Assembly: GCA_008729055.1 (NCBI GenBank)
Contig: SDUX01000004.1
Coordinates: forward strand, 6,712,559 to 6,776,558
Reading direction: 5' to 3'
DNA: 64,000 nt
Origin: Pyropia haitanensis
Lineage: Eukaryota > Rhodophyta > Bangiophyceae > Bangiales > Bangiaceae
Shown: piece after piece, positions 1-11,840 of the stretch
Layout: each line of letters opens with the position of its first letter
How positions within the stretch are numbered: the stretch's first letter is position 1
Translations under genes and position numbers: made by a program
Notes under the pieces: generated by a model
What the model was told of the DNA's origin: nothing
Seen by the model: only the letters and a program-made list of their open reading frames with translations
Database searches by the model: none

Positions 1-221
1 CACCCCCCGCACCATCCACTGCCTACCCGCCTTCCGTGCGCGTCGGCTGGCCCCCCCGCCACCCGCCTTGCGCCCACCCCAGCGCAGCCGCTCCAAACCC
101 CGCTGCACGCCGTCGCCGCTCCTGCCGCTGCGACCACCCCACCGCCCGTCGGCGGCGTCGCTCCTCCCCTGGCCGCTTCCCCCCCCCCCCCCCCCCACCC
201 CCGCCCCCCCTTCCCACCACC

Positions 222-887
222 ATGGCCCCACGGACACTCCTCGCGGCGGCGGCCGCCGTCGCCCTGACCGCCGCCGCGACGCTGACGCTGACGCCCACCC
301 CCGCCGCCGCGGGCGCCTTTGGCTGGGACGACCAGTGGCGGAGCGGCCGTGCCACCTGGTACGGCGGCCCCGACGACCCGACGATGGACGAGAACGAGGG
401 GGCGTGCATCAACCAGGGCTACGTCAAGCGCCCCGTCCACGACTACTACTCGGCGCCGTCGGATATGGCGTGGTTCTACCCCGACCAGAGCTGCACGTAC
501 CCCAACCCGTGGGGCTGGTGGATGATGCCCCTGTGCCAGCGCTCCCACCACAGCTGCAACAACGTGTGCATGCAGCTGCGGTGCAAGGCCAAGTACAACA
601 CGTGGAACCAGCTGGCGTACGGCAAGCAGGTGGAGCACGAAAAGTGCAAGAGCTGGGCGTCGGTCGTCGTGCAGTTTACCGACACGTGCCCGCACAACCA
701 CCCGCAGAACGTGTCCAAGAAGCACAACTGGTGCGACAGCTGGGGCAACCCGCAGCACATTGACATTAGCTACACCGCGTGGGATACGCTCGTGGAGAGC
801 CGCAACGTGGGGGTCATCCACATGGAGTGGCGGATCGTGGACTGCGCCAAGGGCGTCGGCCCCAAGGGGTACAACGAGTACCTGTGA
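222..887 (+). CDS. Secreted expansin-like (DPBB / family-45-like) protein, copy 1
   Basis: Encodes 221 residues from an ATG in a CCACC-ATG-G context, chosen because the Met is followed at once by a signal peptide (Ala/Leu-rich, residues 1 to about 31, ending near PAAAG). The mature protein looks like the expansin N-terminal double-psi beta-barrel: GRATWYGGP near its start, several paired Cys, VVQFTDTCPH, and HIDISYTAW followed by MEWRIVDC. These match the GxATWYG, TDTCP and HxDxS blocks of expansin/EG45-like domains, including the conserved Asp residues. There is no C-terminal expansin cellulose-binding domain; the protein stops soon after the barrel. Likely role: a cell-wall or extracellular-matrix protein; enzymatic activity cannot be inferred. 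An almost identical copy lies on the opposite strand at 7795-8460. Confidence 0.9.
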   Translation: MAPRTLLAAAAAVALTAAATLTLTPTPAAAGAFGWDDQWRSGRATWYGGPDDPTMDENEGACINQGYVKRPVHDYYSAPSDMAWFYPDQSCTYPNPWGWWMMPLCQRSHHSCNNVCMQLRCKAKYNTWNQLAYGKQVEHEKCKSWASVVVQFTDTCPHNHPQNVSKKHNWCDSWGNPQHIDISYTAWDTLVESRNVGVIHMEWRIVDCAKGVGPKGYNEYL

Positions 888-2811
888 GCCGCCGCGCTGC
901 CGGCACGCCGCCGCCGTCGGGCGGCCGCCGCGGCGGACGTGCCTGGCGGTTGTGGGCCGCGGCGGCCACCCGCGCCGCGGCGCCCGCTCCGCGCTGCGCC
1001 CAAGAACGCGGGTGGGGTCTCCCTTTCGAAGTGCTCGGTCGGGTCCCCCCCCCTTGCGCGCCAGCAGCTGCTTTCCCGCCCGTCCCCCCCGCTCCGCCCC
1101 ACCCTTGGACGGCCGCGGCCGCGGCGGGCGCCCGGCGACGGCGGGCGCCGCCGCTCTCGCCTCTTCCGCTCTGCCGGCTGCCGTCCTTCCCCTCCAGCGC
1201 CGCGCGCGTGGCCGCTGGTCTGTCCCGTTGGTATCTCATGTGTTATTAGGCGCGGGTGGCCGCCGGGTCGGGCCCGCGCCGCCCCACCGTTGTGCCTCAT
1301 TAGCTGCAAGCCAAACTCTCTTCCGTCCGGTAGGATTGACAGTCCGATACGGGTGCCGTGTCTCTCCCCGCGCCTCGTGCGGCGTCGCGTCTGGCTACTG
1401 CCGCCCATCCCCTCCACCCCTCCCGCGCACAAACCTCCTCCCCCCCCCCTGCTACGCACGTCTTGGGGTTGGGCCGCAGGGTGACGGCCGCCTCGCGTCT
1501 GGCCCGACCCGCCATTTCCTTTTTGTGGCGGCCCCACGGCGGGGGGGGGGGGCCGTGCCGCCCCCCGGCCAGACCCCGTTGCGGCACCCCCCCCCCCCCC
1601 CACCGGCGGTGGGGCGCTCGCGGCGGCGGCCGCGTCCGCGTCGCACCGTCGATGCGGTTCCAGACGGTGGGTCACCCGACGCGGGCGCGCGGGGGAAACC
1701 CGCCGCGTCCCGCGTTGGCGGCGGCGCTCCGCACCAACGCCGCGGCGGACGCGGGCAACCCGTGCGGGCGGCGGCCGCGCGGGTGGGGGGCAGCGTGGGG
1801 GGCCGCCCAGAGCGGCGGCGGTGGGGGACCCAGCTGCGGAGGGGGGGTGCCCCCCCCCCCCGACGGGGTCTTGCCCGCCCTCGCCACGCCCGCCGCGCTC
1901 GCCACCGCCACGGTAGCGGCGCCGACGCGGCGCGGCCGGCCGGGCGGCCCCCCCCCCCCCCCCGCCGCCTTGCACGTGGACGGGCGCCCGTCACGACCAT
2001 GGACACGGCCCCGCCCACCGTCGGTCGCTCCTTGGTCCGCCCCGCCACGCCGCATCTCCGCGTGCGACCCATCGGCGGGGGACTGGGAGCGCCGCGCGTA
2101 CCGATCTGGTCCGCGTGGGGAGCGGCGGGACGGTTTGTTTTTCCCGTCGGACAGACGCCAACTCCCGCGGCGGGGGTTTCCCCCCCCCCCCGATCCCCCG
2201 CCGCCGAGCGGCACGCGGGCGCCGCGGGATTGAAAAAAAACCAATCGCGGCGCACGCCGCGGCGGCGCGGGGCCGCGGCGGCCGCGCGCCGCAGCGTCGG
2301 GCGGGGGGGGACCCGCCGCCGCTCCCCCGTTGCCCCCCCCACGCTGGCGCGCCGCGTCGCGCGCACCGCTACCGCCACCGCCCGGCGCGCCGGCCTCCCC
2401 CCCCCCCCCCACCACGCCCACCGGCCGGGTGCCCCCCCCCTGGCCCCTGCCGCCACTCCCGCGCCCGCCCATTGTCCCCCCGACTTTGCCGTCGATACGG
2501 TCCAACCCGCCGCCCCCCTCCAAACCCGGTCGCCGCGCTCGTTGGGGCCAACGACCGCCGGTGGCATCGCCCACCCCCCCCACCCCCCTCTACCCCCCCC
2601 CCGCCCCCCACCCGCTCTGTGCGGTCGCGCCCCCCCCCCCCCCCCGCCCCCCCCCCCCTTTCGGTCATGGTGCCCACCGCCCCCCCCCTGGTCGGCGACG
2701 CTCCCCCCCCCCCCACCGCCACGACGGTCACCACCCCGTCGCGACCCCCACGGCCCGGGCGGTCACCGCTGCAGCGGCTGCGTGACGGCGGCTGGGGCGC
2801 CGCCGCCACCG

Positions 2812-2842
<31 letters not shown>

Positions 2843-3127
2843 CACCGCCGCGGCGACCGCGTCGGGCTGGCTCTTTGGGCCACCCCCGCCGCCGCCGTCC
2901 ACCCGCCCCGCGCCGCCGCTGCCACCACCGCGGTCCCCCCCCCTTCCCCCCCCGCCGCCGCCGCCGCCGCCGCCACGCCCACCGCCGCCACAGCCGCCGT
3001 CGGCCGCGTCGGCGCGGTCGGCCACCGCCCTGTCGCCGCCGCCCGCCCTGCCAGGCGCGCCGCCACCGCCGCCACCGTCGGCCGTGTCTGGCACTGGCGC
3101 GCGGCGGCGGCAGCGGCGGCGGCCGCC

Positions 3128-3198
<71 letters not shown>

Positions 3199-3292
3199 CG
3201 CTGCCGCCGCCGCCGCCGCCGGCCGTCGATGCCGGCCGGGCGGTGCGGGCGGTGACGGCGGGCGTGGGCGGCCTGGCGCTTTCTCCACCCGC
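888..3292. other. Low-complexity GC-rich intergenic DNA
   Basis: Long C runs and CCG/GGC triplet tracts dominate. Open frames exist on both strands but translate to Pro/Arg/Ala/Gly strings without domains. The first part is the 3' flank of the copy 1 gene. A short stretch near 1028 (GAAGTGCTCGG) recurs in the matching flank of copy 2. The N-terminus of the next gene may extend back into the end of this stretch. Confidence 0.6.
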
Positions 3293-3430
3293 GTGTGGGG
3301 GGGGGGGGAGGGTGGGGGGGGGGGCGTCGGTGGTGGGCGCCCGACGGCTGGTGGCGGCGGCGTGGCGGGTGGCCACCGCCGCGGTCGCGGCGGCGGCGGC
3401 GGTCGCGGCGGCGGCGACGCGGCCGCGCGT

Positions 3431-3480
<50 letters not shown>

Positions 3481-4342
3481 AGAGGCGGCGGCGGCAGAGG
3501 CGGCGGCGGCGGCGCTGGCACGCGGTGGGGGTTGGGGCGAGTCGGGCGGTCCCCGCTCTGGCGGCAGCCGGCAGACGGCGGCGGCGGGGTCGTCGAGCTC
3601 GGACGGGTCACCCCCAGACGGCTGGGGCCGGCCGCCCACCGCCCGCCGTGGTGGCCCCGCCGCCCGGCCGCCCGCCTCTACCGGCAGCAGCACCGACAGC
3701 AGCGGCTGCTGGCTCGTCCCCGACGATGACGTCGACGATGGCGGCAGCATCAGCAGCAGCAGCGCCAGCACCAGCGCCGGCGGCGGCCGGCGGCCGGGCC
3801 GCCCGCGGCCGGCGGCAGACGCGTCGCGCAGCCCTCTGTCCCCCCCATCCCCCCCCCCCCCCCCCACCGTCGCCACCCCCCCCGCCGCCGCCGCCTTGTG
3901 CGTGGCATCGCTGGGGCGGCGCCAGTCGGTGAGCCGGCAGCGCCCGTGGTGGTGGTGGCCATTTCCGACAGCGACGCCGAGCCGCCGCCGCCGCCGCCCC
4001 CACCCGACGGCGTCGTGTCGCTCACCGACGGGGACGCGCCGGCGGTCGTGCCGCCGCCGTCGGCTGTGCGCACGCCGCGGCGGCGGCGGGTGGTACGGAC
4101 CGACACGGACACGGGGACGGATGCGGTCGCGGACGACAATGACGATGACGATGACGAGTGGCGGGGGTCATTGCCGGATGTGGGTGGCCGCCGCCGCGAC
4201 GGCAGCGCCGACAGCGGCAGCCGCAGCCACAGCAGCGACGGCGGCAGTAGCCACAGCGGCGGGCGTGGCGCCGTCGCGGCCGCCCCGACGGGCACCGCCG
4301 CCGGCGCCGCGGCGGCGGGGGTGGCGGCCGGCGGCGGCGGCC

Positions 4343-4385
<43 letters not shown>

Positions 4386-4878
4386 GGACTGGGCGTCCAC
4401 GCGCGTCGCGGCGGCAGAAGCGTTGCTGGCCCGCGTCGACGCCGAGGCGCTGGGCGGCCGCCTGCGCGGGCGGGTGCGGGTGGCGTGGAACGGCCGCCGC
4501 CGCGTCACGGCGGGCGTGACGGTCCTCTCTGGGGGTCCCCCCGCGGCCGCCACCGCCGAGGCGGGTGGCGTCGCCGCCACCCCCCCCGCGGCGGGCGCCG
4601 ACCACGACCGGCGGGCGGTCATTGAGCTGTCGACGGCGGTGGTCACGACGCCCGCCCGCCTCCACACCACCCTCTGTCACGAGGCGTGCCACGCCGCCGC
4701 GTGGGTGCTGCACGCCGCGGGGCGGCGGCCACCCCACGGGCCGGCCTTTTGGGGCGCCGCCGACGCGCTGCGGCAGTGGGACCGGTCGCTCGTCGTCACC
4801 GCCGCGCACGCCTACCCGCCGGCGGCGGCGGCCGACGCGGCCGCGCCGACCGAGCCGCCGCCGACGGGCGGCGGACGG

Positions 4879-4913
<35 letters not shown>

Positions 4914-5340
4914 AGCGGCAACCGCCACCGCCGTTGCCGCCGCCCCTGCCACCCCTGCCCCCACCACCACCGCCCGGGATCCGCCGCGCGGCGGCGGCGG
5001 TCCCCCCCACGCCGCCGCGCAAGGGCGGCAGACCCCCCGACGGCGGCGCCCCCCCCCCCCGCCCCCCCCCCCGACACCCCCCCCCACCGGGCGGTCGAGT
5101 GGTTGCCCCCGCCGGGGACGCCCGGCGGCTGGGCCGCCGCGCGCGTGCCCGCGGCGGCGGCGCTCTTCCGCCTCGTCGACGCGGAGGTGTACGGGGGGGC
5201 GCTGGCGCCGGCGGTGACGGTCGGGTGGAACCCGCGGCTGCGCAAGACCGCGGGGCAGACGGTGATGAAGCGGGTCAAGCGGCGGCGGTCGGGGGCGGCC
5301 GCGGCGGCGGTGGGGGTGGCCGAGATTCGGGGCGGCGATA

Positions 5341-5382
<42 letters not shown>

Positions 5383-5743
5383 CGCCTCCCCCCCCCACCC
5401 GCCGCACCGCCGCCATCCAGCTCTCCGTCACCGTCCTGGACCGCCCCTCCCGCCTCTACACCACCCTCTGCCACGAGCTGTGCCACGCCGCCGCGTGGGT
5501 CCTCACCGGCGCCGCGCGGCCGCCACACGGCGCGGCGTTTTGGGCCGCCGCCGCGGACCTCCAAGCGTGGGACCCGTCGCTCCGCGTGACGGTCTGCCAC
5601 GGGTATGAGATTGCGTGGCGCCACACGTACGTGTGTGGCGGGTGTGGCCTCGCGTACGGGCGGCAGAGCCGGTCGATTGACGTGGCGGCGGTCGTGTGCG
5701 GGCGGTGTCGGGGGGTGCTGGCACTCCGGGAGGGGGGGGGTGA
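3293..5743 (+). CDS. GCNA-like protein with two SprT metalloprotease domains (5' end unresolved, frame steps)
   Basis: Disordered acidic N-terminus, then two tandem SprT-like zinc metalloprotease domains. Two SUMO-interaction-like motifs are visible (VVVVAISDSD near 3947, VVSLTDGD near 4012), followed by a DDNDDDDDEW acidic stretch. SprT domain 1 (about 4390-4815) has HEACH and PPHGPAFW. Domain 2 (about 5100-5610) has HELCH and PPHGAAFW. Domain 2 is followed by a zinc ribbon (CGGC, then CGRC). SIMs plus an acidic disordered region plus SprT is the layout of GCNA/ACRC, which acts on DNA-protein crosslinks in the nucleus. Domain 2 is one frame back from domain 1; the step falls in the C runs at 5049-5085. 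One extra G in the run at 5732-5740 would give a TGA at 5741, just after the ribbon, so I end it there. No in-frame ATG precedes the SIMs. Acidic/Ser-rich sequence upstream in another frame suggests the N-terminus starts at or before 3293. Confidence 0.75.
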
Positions 5744-5770
5744 CCGGGGGGCGGGTCGACGGCGGCGGCA

Positions 5771-5819
<49 letters not shown>

Positions 5820-6510
5820 GAGGGGGGGGGGGAGGGGGTTGCGCAAGGGGGCACGCGCGGGCTGGTCCGCGACGCGGCGGTACCGCCTGTACCCTTTTTT
5901 GTTTTGGCACTGGCTCGTCCGTGCGCGGGCAAGGGGGTGGGGATGTAGGGGGGGAGGGATGCCCACCGGCGATACCGGTGGATCCGTGGCGATAGATGGG
6001 GGCGGTGGATTGACGGGCGAATCGCGGCGGCCGCCGCCCGCGGTCGCGGCCATGGTGGCCGCCATGGATGATGGGCGCGCGCCCCCGTCGTGTCGTGCGG
6101 CTTGGTGCCTCTCGCGCACGCGCGTTCCCCCGGCCTGCTCCTCTTGTCTCCCTGCGTGAGGCGGGGGGTAGGCGGCCCAGCAGCCACACCGGTGAGTCCA
6201 CGGCGGCAGACACTCCAGCGGGCGCCCTCCCCAGGGCACCAGCCGAGCAGACACTGGCGGGGGTCCATAGCGGCAGAGCGCTGTGGTCCCTGGCCCAAGA
6301 GGGCGGCTTCTTCCTTCCTCCCGCCCGCGCTGCTCCCGCCACCCCAGACGACCGCCGCCGCCGGCCGCGCGTGCGTGCGCTCCCCCGCCGCCCTCGCGCC
6401 GCTCATCGCTCGCGGCTGCCCTCCCGCCCGCCCTGCGTGAGTCGGTCGGTCCAACAAAAGAAAGGGTCGTGCGGCGGCCGCCGCCCCGTCAACACGCCGC
6501 CCCCGCGGGT

Positions 6511-6555
<45 letters not shown>

Positions 6556-7794
6556 GGCGGACCCGACCCGCGTGGGGTTCCCCGCCCCCTGCGCACGGGC
6601 CGGCGGCCGCTCCGGCCGTTGCCCCGCGTGGGACGACCGGACGGGCCCGCTCCCCCTGCTGTGAGCGGCGGGCGTGCCACGCGTCGTGCCGCTCGCGTCG
6701 CGCCCTCCCCCCCCCCCCCCCCCCCCTCCCTCCCCCCCCTGCGCAACGTCGGCGGGCCGCTCGGCGCGCCCCGCACGGCTCCGCGCGTCGCCGCCATTGA
6801 CGCGCCGCCGGCGGGGGCCTCTCGCCACCCGGTTGCCCCGACGGCGGCCGCCGCCGCGGCCGCACGCCGCGCGCGGCGTGGCGCGCCGCCGCCATTGGCC
6901 CGCGGGGGTTGGGGGGGACGGCGGCCGGCGGCGGCGGACCAGAGCGAGCCGGCGGGGCGCCCGCCGCGGCGGCCGCGCCTGCGCACGGGTGGTGGCCACG
7001 GAGCACGGCAGATCGCGGCGGGGCCGCCGCCGCGTCCCGCGTGCTCGGATGCCGAGTGCCCGTCGGCCCGCATCCGGGCGGGGGGCGTCCCTCCCCCGCG
7101 TGCCCAATGCCCGGAATCCCACGTCCCAACCGTGGGTTCGAGGTCGTTCCCCGTGGGCAGTACTTTTGGGGGGTGCCACGTCGACCGTGCCTTCTCGTTT
7201 GTATCGTCCCTGCGCTCTCGTTTTTTGTATTGTTTTTCAGCTTCCACGCGGGGCCTGCCGACGACGCTCTACAGCTCGTTTGGAACAGAAACGGTGGATG
7301 GGGGTGGCGGACAGGTTGGCAGCGGCGGGACGGTTGATAGGGAAAATAAAATATAGGCTGCTACGTCGTCATCGTCACCAGCATCACCAAAAAGAGAAGC
7401 TACCTCGGCTCGCCACGGCGGCAGCGGTGGCGGGCCCTCCTAACCAATAAATAGACCCGGGGGATGAGGGGGAAGTAGGGGCACAGCCGCCCGCCCGCAG
7501 CACCCGCAGTGACGGATGAGGGGAAAGGGGTGGCCAAAGCAAAAAAACTAGAGACGACGGACGGGAGCGCCGGGCGGGGAAAGGGGAGGAAGAGGAAGAC
7601 CAGGGGAAAAAGGGAGAACGGGATGCACCGGCCGAGCACTTCCGCCGGCGCACCTCGTCGGTGTGCCTGCCGCCAGCGGGCAGACGCGGGGGCGGGGGGC
7701 GAGTCGTGTCGGGTCTCCACGGGCCGTGCCGCCCAGCCCGCCGTCGCCGCTGCCGCCGCCGCCGCCGGCCGAGGCGGCCGCCGCCGCCGCCGCC
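5744..7794. other. Intergenic / probable 3' UTR region with poly(A) signals
   Basis: No convincing protein. A GCG/GGC triplet tract at about 5760-5820 and another at 6511-6555. Around 7190-7240 there is a T-rich stretch ending in TTTTTCAG, resembling a splice acceptor, followed by AATAAA at 7345-7350 and again at 7446-7451 on the plus strand. These could be the spliced 3' UTR of the GCNA-like gene or a separate non-coding transcript. Confidence 0.4.
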
Positions 7795-8460
7795 TCACAG
7801 GTACTGGTCGTACCCCTTGGGGCCGACGCCCTTGGCACAGTCCACGATCCGCCACTCCATGTGGATGACCCCCACGTTGCGGCTCTCCACGAGCGTATCC
7901 CACGCGGTGTAGCTAATGTCAATGTGCTGCGGGTTGCCCCAGCTGTCGCACCAGTTGTGCTTCTTGGACACGTTCTGCGGGTGGTTGTGCGGGCACGTGT
8001 CGGTAAACTGCACGACGACCGACGCCCAGCTCTTGCACTTTTCGTGCTCCACCTGCTTGCCGTACGCCAGCTGGTTCCACGTGTTGTACTTGGCCTTGCA
8101 CCGCAGCTGCATGCACACGTTGTTGCAGCTGTGGTGGGAGCGCTGGCACAGGGGCATCATCCACCAGCCCCACGGGTTGGGGTACGTGCAGCTCTGGTCG
8201 GGGTAGAACCACGCCATATCCGACGGCGCCGAGTAGTAGTCGTGGACGGGGCGCTTGACGTAGCCCTGGTTGATGCACGCCCCCTCGTTCTCGTCCATCG
8301 TCGGGTCGTCGGGGCCGCCGTACCAGGTGGCGCGGCCGCTCCGCCACTGGTCGTCCCAGCCAAAGGCGCCCGCGGCGGCGGGGGTGGGCGTCAGCGTCAG
8401 CGTCGCGGCGGCGGTCAGGGCGACGGCGGCCGCCGCCGCGAGGAGTGTCCGTGGGGCCAT
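7795..8460 (-). CDS. Secreted expansin-like (DPBB / family-45-like) protein, copy 2
   Basis: 221 residues on the minus strand, starting at an ATG in a CCGCC-ATG-G context. Signal peptide and DPBB motifs are as in copy 1 (GRATWYGGP, TDTCPH, HIDIS). Comparison with 222-887 shows only four base differences that I can find over 666 bases: two silent (a Gly-Arg codon near residue 43 and a Cys codon near residue 208) and two changing adjacent residues near the C-terminus (Asn-Glu in copy 1, Asp-Gln here). The flanking sequences are clearly diverged. The two genes point toward each other with the GCNA-like gene between them. A TATA-like element lies about 260 bases upstream. Confidence 0.9.
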   Translation of the reverse strand: MAPRTLLAAAAAVALTAAATLTLTPTPAAAGAFGWDDQWRSGRATWYGGPDDPTMDENEGACINQGYVKRPVHDYYSAPSDMAWFYPDQSCTYPNPWGWWMMPLCQRSHHSCNNVCMQLRCKAKYNTWNQLAYGKQVEHEKCKSWASVVVQFTDTCPHNHPQNVSKKHNWCDSWGNPQHIDISYTAWDTLVESRNVGVIHMEWRIVDCAKGVGPKGYDQYL

Positions 8461-8718
8461 GGCGGTGGTAGCGGGGGGGGGGGGGGGGGAGAGGAGAGGA
8501 AGGGGAAGAATGGGCGAGCGGGATAGGCAATCGACGGCGTGGGGAACCGCGGAGGAAAAGGGGAGCAAGCCGCGGCAGAGGATTGCCGGGAGATGCGATG
8601 CAAGGATGCCGGGGGAGGATGAGGCGGTGGTAGGTACAAAGCTCACTGCGGGTGTGCTGGTTGTGTGCCGGTGTGATGATGAGGCAGACGGGTCTCATAC
8701 CGGTCCAGGAACGGCGCT

Positions 8719-8724
8719 CTTATA
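8719..8724 (-). promoter_or_regulatory. TATA-like element upstream of expansin-like copy 2
   Basis: Minus strand reads TATAAG within GTGTATAAGAGCG, about 260 bases upstream of the ATG at 8460. AT-rich hexamers are rare in this GC-rich DNA, which supports it, but no transcription start is known. Confidence 0.3.
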
Positions 8725-10266
8725 CACACCCCCCACCCCTCTGGCCGCCGCGCCATCGCTGCGCACGCCCCGTGCCGCTACCCGCGCAGCGCCGGTCCGA
8801 CCCACCGGCGGCGCTCCCCTCCCGACCGTCCCCTCCCACCCCTCCCCTGCCGCCCCTCCCCACGCGCCGCGCGCCCCCCGCTGCCGCCACCCGCCGCACG
8901 CCGCCCGAGCCGCGGACAGTGGCTACCGCGGCTGCCACCCCCCCCCCCCCCCTCCCCCCCCCCCCCCTCCCCGAGCACCCACCGCCGCTGCCTGCCGCGG
9001 TGTCGTGGCGAGCGCACGGCGGCAGCGCCGCCGCGCGGCGGCCAGCCACGCCGCGCGCCAGCGCAGCGGGCGGCGGCGGTGGCGGCGGCGGCGGCGGCAG
9101 CGGTGGCGGCGGCGGCGCCGAGGGGCCCCCCCGCCGCCCGCGGTGGACGGCGTGTGCGGCGGGCGGCGGCGGCGGCGGCGGCGGGCGGCGGCGGGGGGGG
9201 GGAGAGAGAGGGGACGGCGGCCCGCCAGCCGGCCGCGCCGGAGGGGGGGGCCGCGGCGAGGTGCGCCGCGCCGCTTGGGCGGCCGACCGGCAGATGGGGG
9301 CGGCGCGGGTCGACGGCAACGGCGGCGGCAGCGGCGGCCGCGGCCGCGGCGGCGGCCGCGACGGCGGCAGTGCCGGCAGCGGGTCGTTGCGGTTGCGCGG
9401 GTGCTCTGTGCCGCGAGGCGAATCACCCCCCCCACCCCACCCCCCCCCCCCCCCCCCTTCCCCCCCCCCCCACGCCGTGCGCCCACCTCCTCCCGCTGCC
9501 AGGCGGGCGGGCAGTGGCGGCCACGGTGGCGGCGCCGATTCACCCCCTCCCGGTATGGTGGACGGCGGTGGCGTTCAACGCGCCTCCCGCGGCGGTCTGT
9601 CCCCCGGCGGGGGCGGCGCGGGTTTTTGGGCGCCGCCCGTGGCCGGCCGGGTGCGAGGGGGGACAGACAGAGCCGCAAGCGCCGGGGCGCCGAGGAGAGT
9701 GTGGCCGCGCCCCCCCCCACCGCGCGCGCGGCACTGGTCGGGGCGAGAGAGGAGAGTGGCTGGGCGCGGCGCGGCGCCCCAATCCAAGACGGCGCCGCGA
9801 GCGTGGCGGCCGGCCACGGGGCAGTGCCGCTCGCGCCGCGGCCTCGCCGTGCCGCCCCGCCGCGCGTCGCGGCCGCGGCCGCGGCGAGTCTCGCGCGGCG
9901 GGAGCCCCCGACCCCGTTGAACGGGCGGGATCGAGGGGGGGGGGGGGGTGGGGGGGGGGGGGGGGCGCCGCCGCGTGCGGGCGCGCGGCGCGCCACACCC
10001 GCGCTGCGCGCAGACGCACGCGACGAGGGGGGGGGGTTGATGCCGCCACCGCCCGCGCGGCCGCTGACGGCCACACAGGCGCGGGGGTGTGTCCCGGGAC
10101 CGTGGCGGGGTAGGGGGGGGGGGGGTGGGGGGCGGCGGCCAAAGTGGGTGCCAATCCCAACCATTCGGTATTGACATTGGCTGCTCTGCCGCGCGGGTGG
10201 GTGCCGAATCCGGCCGGTCCCCCTCTGGTGGGAGACCTTTTGGCAGGGGGGGGGGGAGGACTGGCC

Positions 10267-10372
10267 ACTGTCGACGGTCAATCGTGGCGCTGCTGTTGAC
10301 GGTCGACGGTGGCGCTGCTGCCGCCGTGGGTCGACGGTGGCACTGCTGTCGTGGGTCGACGGTGGCGCATGC
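10267..10372. repeat. Degenerate GTCGACGGTGGC tandem repeat
   Basis: About four imperfect units built on GTCGACGGTGGCGCTGCTG, 25-31 bases apart. Several contain a SalI-type GTCGAC palindrome. Not inside a recognisable gene. Confidence 0.6.
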
Positions 10373-11834
10373 AGCACCCCACAGACACGCCCGTGGAAAG
10401 GGCGGGGGTGGCGCGCTGTCCACCCCCCCCCCCAACGCACGCACCACGCATCCACTGCCGCATCCATCAGAGTCCGCTGCCGCCGCCACCATGGCCGGGG
10501 GCACTGCCGCGAGGGCCACCCCCCCGCCCTACCTCTTGCGGGCGGCCACGTCAGTAGATCCGCCACCCCCCAGCCCCCTGAATCCACCCCTCACGCCGCC
10601 ACCCGCCACCCGATGGGCCGCTCTTGGATGGGCCGGCGGCGGGCGCAGGGGGGGGCGCGGGGGGCTGACAAGGAAACCGCCCGCGGCGCCGTCGTCGCAC
10701 CGCCCCCCCCCGGCTCCCGCGAATGAGGCACACCAGGCGGGGCTCTCTTTTTTGGGGTAGCGGGGGGGGGGGGGGGGGGGAGGGGGGGAGCGACGGACGG
10801 TCCCCACCGTCTGGCGCGAGCCGAGCAGCCCGTCCCACTGCCGCGACCGTCTGGGTGCGGCGCTGCCGCTCGTCAGCCGCCGCCACGGCGCGACCACCGA
10901 CGCGGGTGGCGCCCACCGCCGCATCCCCCGCCCGTGGCCTCCCGCCCAGCACACCCCTTCCCCCCATCCCTTCCCCGCGCGTCCGTCGCTCCCCAACACG
11001 GCAGGCGGGATGGGGTGGTGGCGAAAACGCCAGCACCACGGGGAGCCTCCCCGCAGAGGTACTGGGTCGGCCTGTCCGTGTACACGCCCAAAGGTCGCTT
11101 TGGCCGGGGCGAGGTGTCTGTATGGGACGCGCACACGCAAGGACACTCTCCGTATAGCAGCTACCCGTGCGCCTCTGCGCTCCGCTTCCCTCTCATCACC
11201 CCCTCAGCCCCCGCTCCTACGCGAGGCCCCTTCCCAATGTCTGTCCCTTGACACCCGCGCAACAGCGCTTGGCAAGGAGGGTGCGGGGGGGGGGAGGGGT
11301 CTGAGGCGGGGGGGAGGGGGGAACTTTTCGTCCGCGGGTGCGAACGCCCACCTGAGACGCAGACGACAGGTGCCGTCCATAGACAAACAAGCAGGCAGGG
11401 GCGGGAGGGGTTGGGGAGCGGCGTTGAGGGGGGAGGGCGGAACACGGGGACCCACTGTTGCGCCCGCCCGCGCCCCCCGTGGCGACGTGGATGAGGGTGG
11501 TGCCGCTTGGCGACGAGCCTCGGCAGGCCGTTGCCGGCCGCACAGGCCGTGACGGCCGACGACAGAGCCCCGACGCGCGCGCGCCTCTCGACCTACGCCT
11601 GCGGGGCGAGCCAATGGTGTCCCCGTACCGCTAGCAACCAAACACAGATTTCAGGTGCACTTTAAGTATGAGCACAATCGCTCAGTGTCGTTTGACCAAT
11701 GGGACCGCCCGTGAAAAGAGAGGACCCTCTCTATGGAGGCTGCAACGCTTCACCTTACAGCACACTTGCCGTCGTTACCAAGCGGAGTGATAGTTCAATG
11801 TCAATGGAATCCATCGCTCAACAAACAATCAATC

Positions 11835-11840
11835 TTTATT
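11835..11840 (-). terminator. AATAAA poly(A) signal, minus strand
   Basis: TTTATT on the plus strand, reading AATAAA on the minus strand, inside an AT-richer patch. It may end a minus-strand transcript from about 12.5 kb, but no coding sequence for it was recognised. Confidence 0.25.

Noticed and set aside
476..766. Minus-strand 96-codon frame inside the expansin-like gene, repeated identically in copy 2
   Set aside because: It is an antisense shadow; its identity in both copies only reflects the near-identity of the sense genes.
2115..3932. Long plus-strand Pro/Ala/Arg frame before the GCNA-like gene
   Set aside because: Driven by CCG/GCC triplets; no ATG-started protein-like sequence, although its end may overlap the true GCNA N-terminus.
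8923..10587. Large minus-strand and plus-strand frames at 8.9-10.6 kb
   Set aside because: All low-complexity Pro/Arg/Gly translations between homopolymers; no domain, no consistent frame-step logic as in the real genes.
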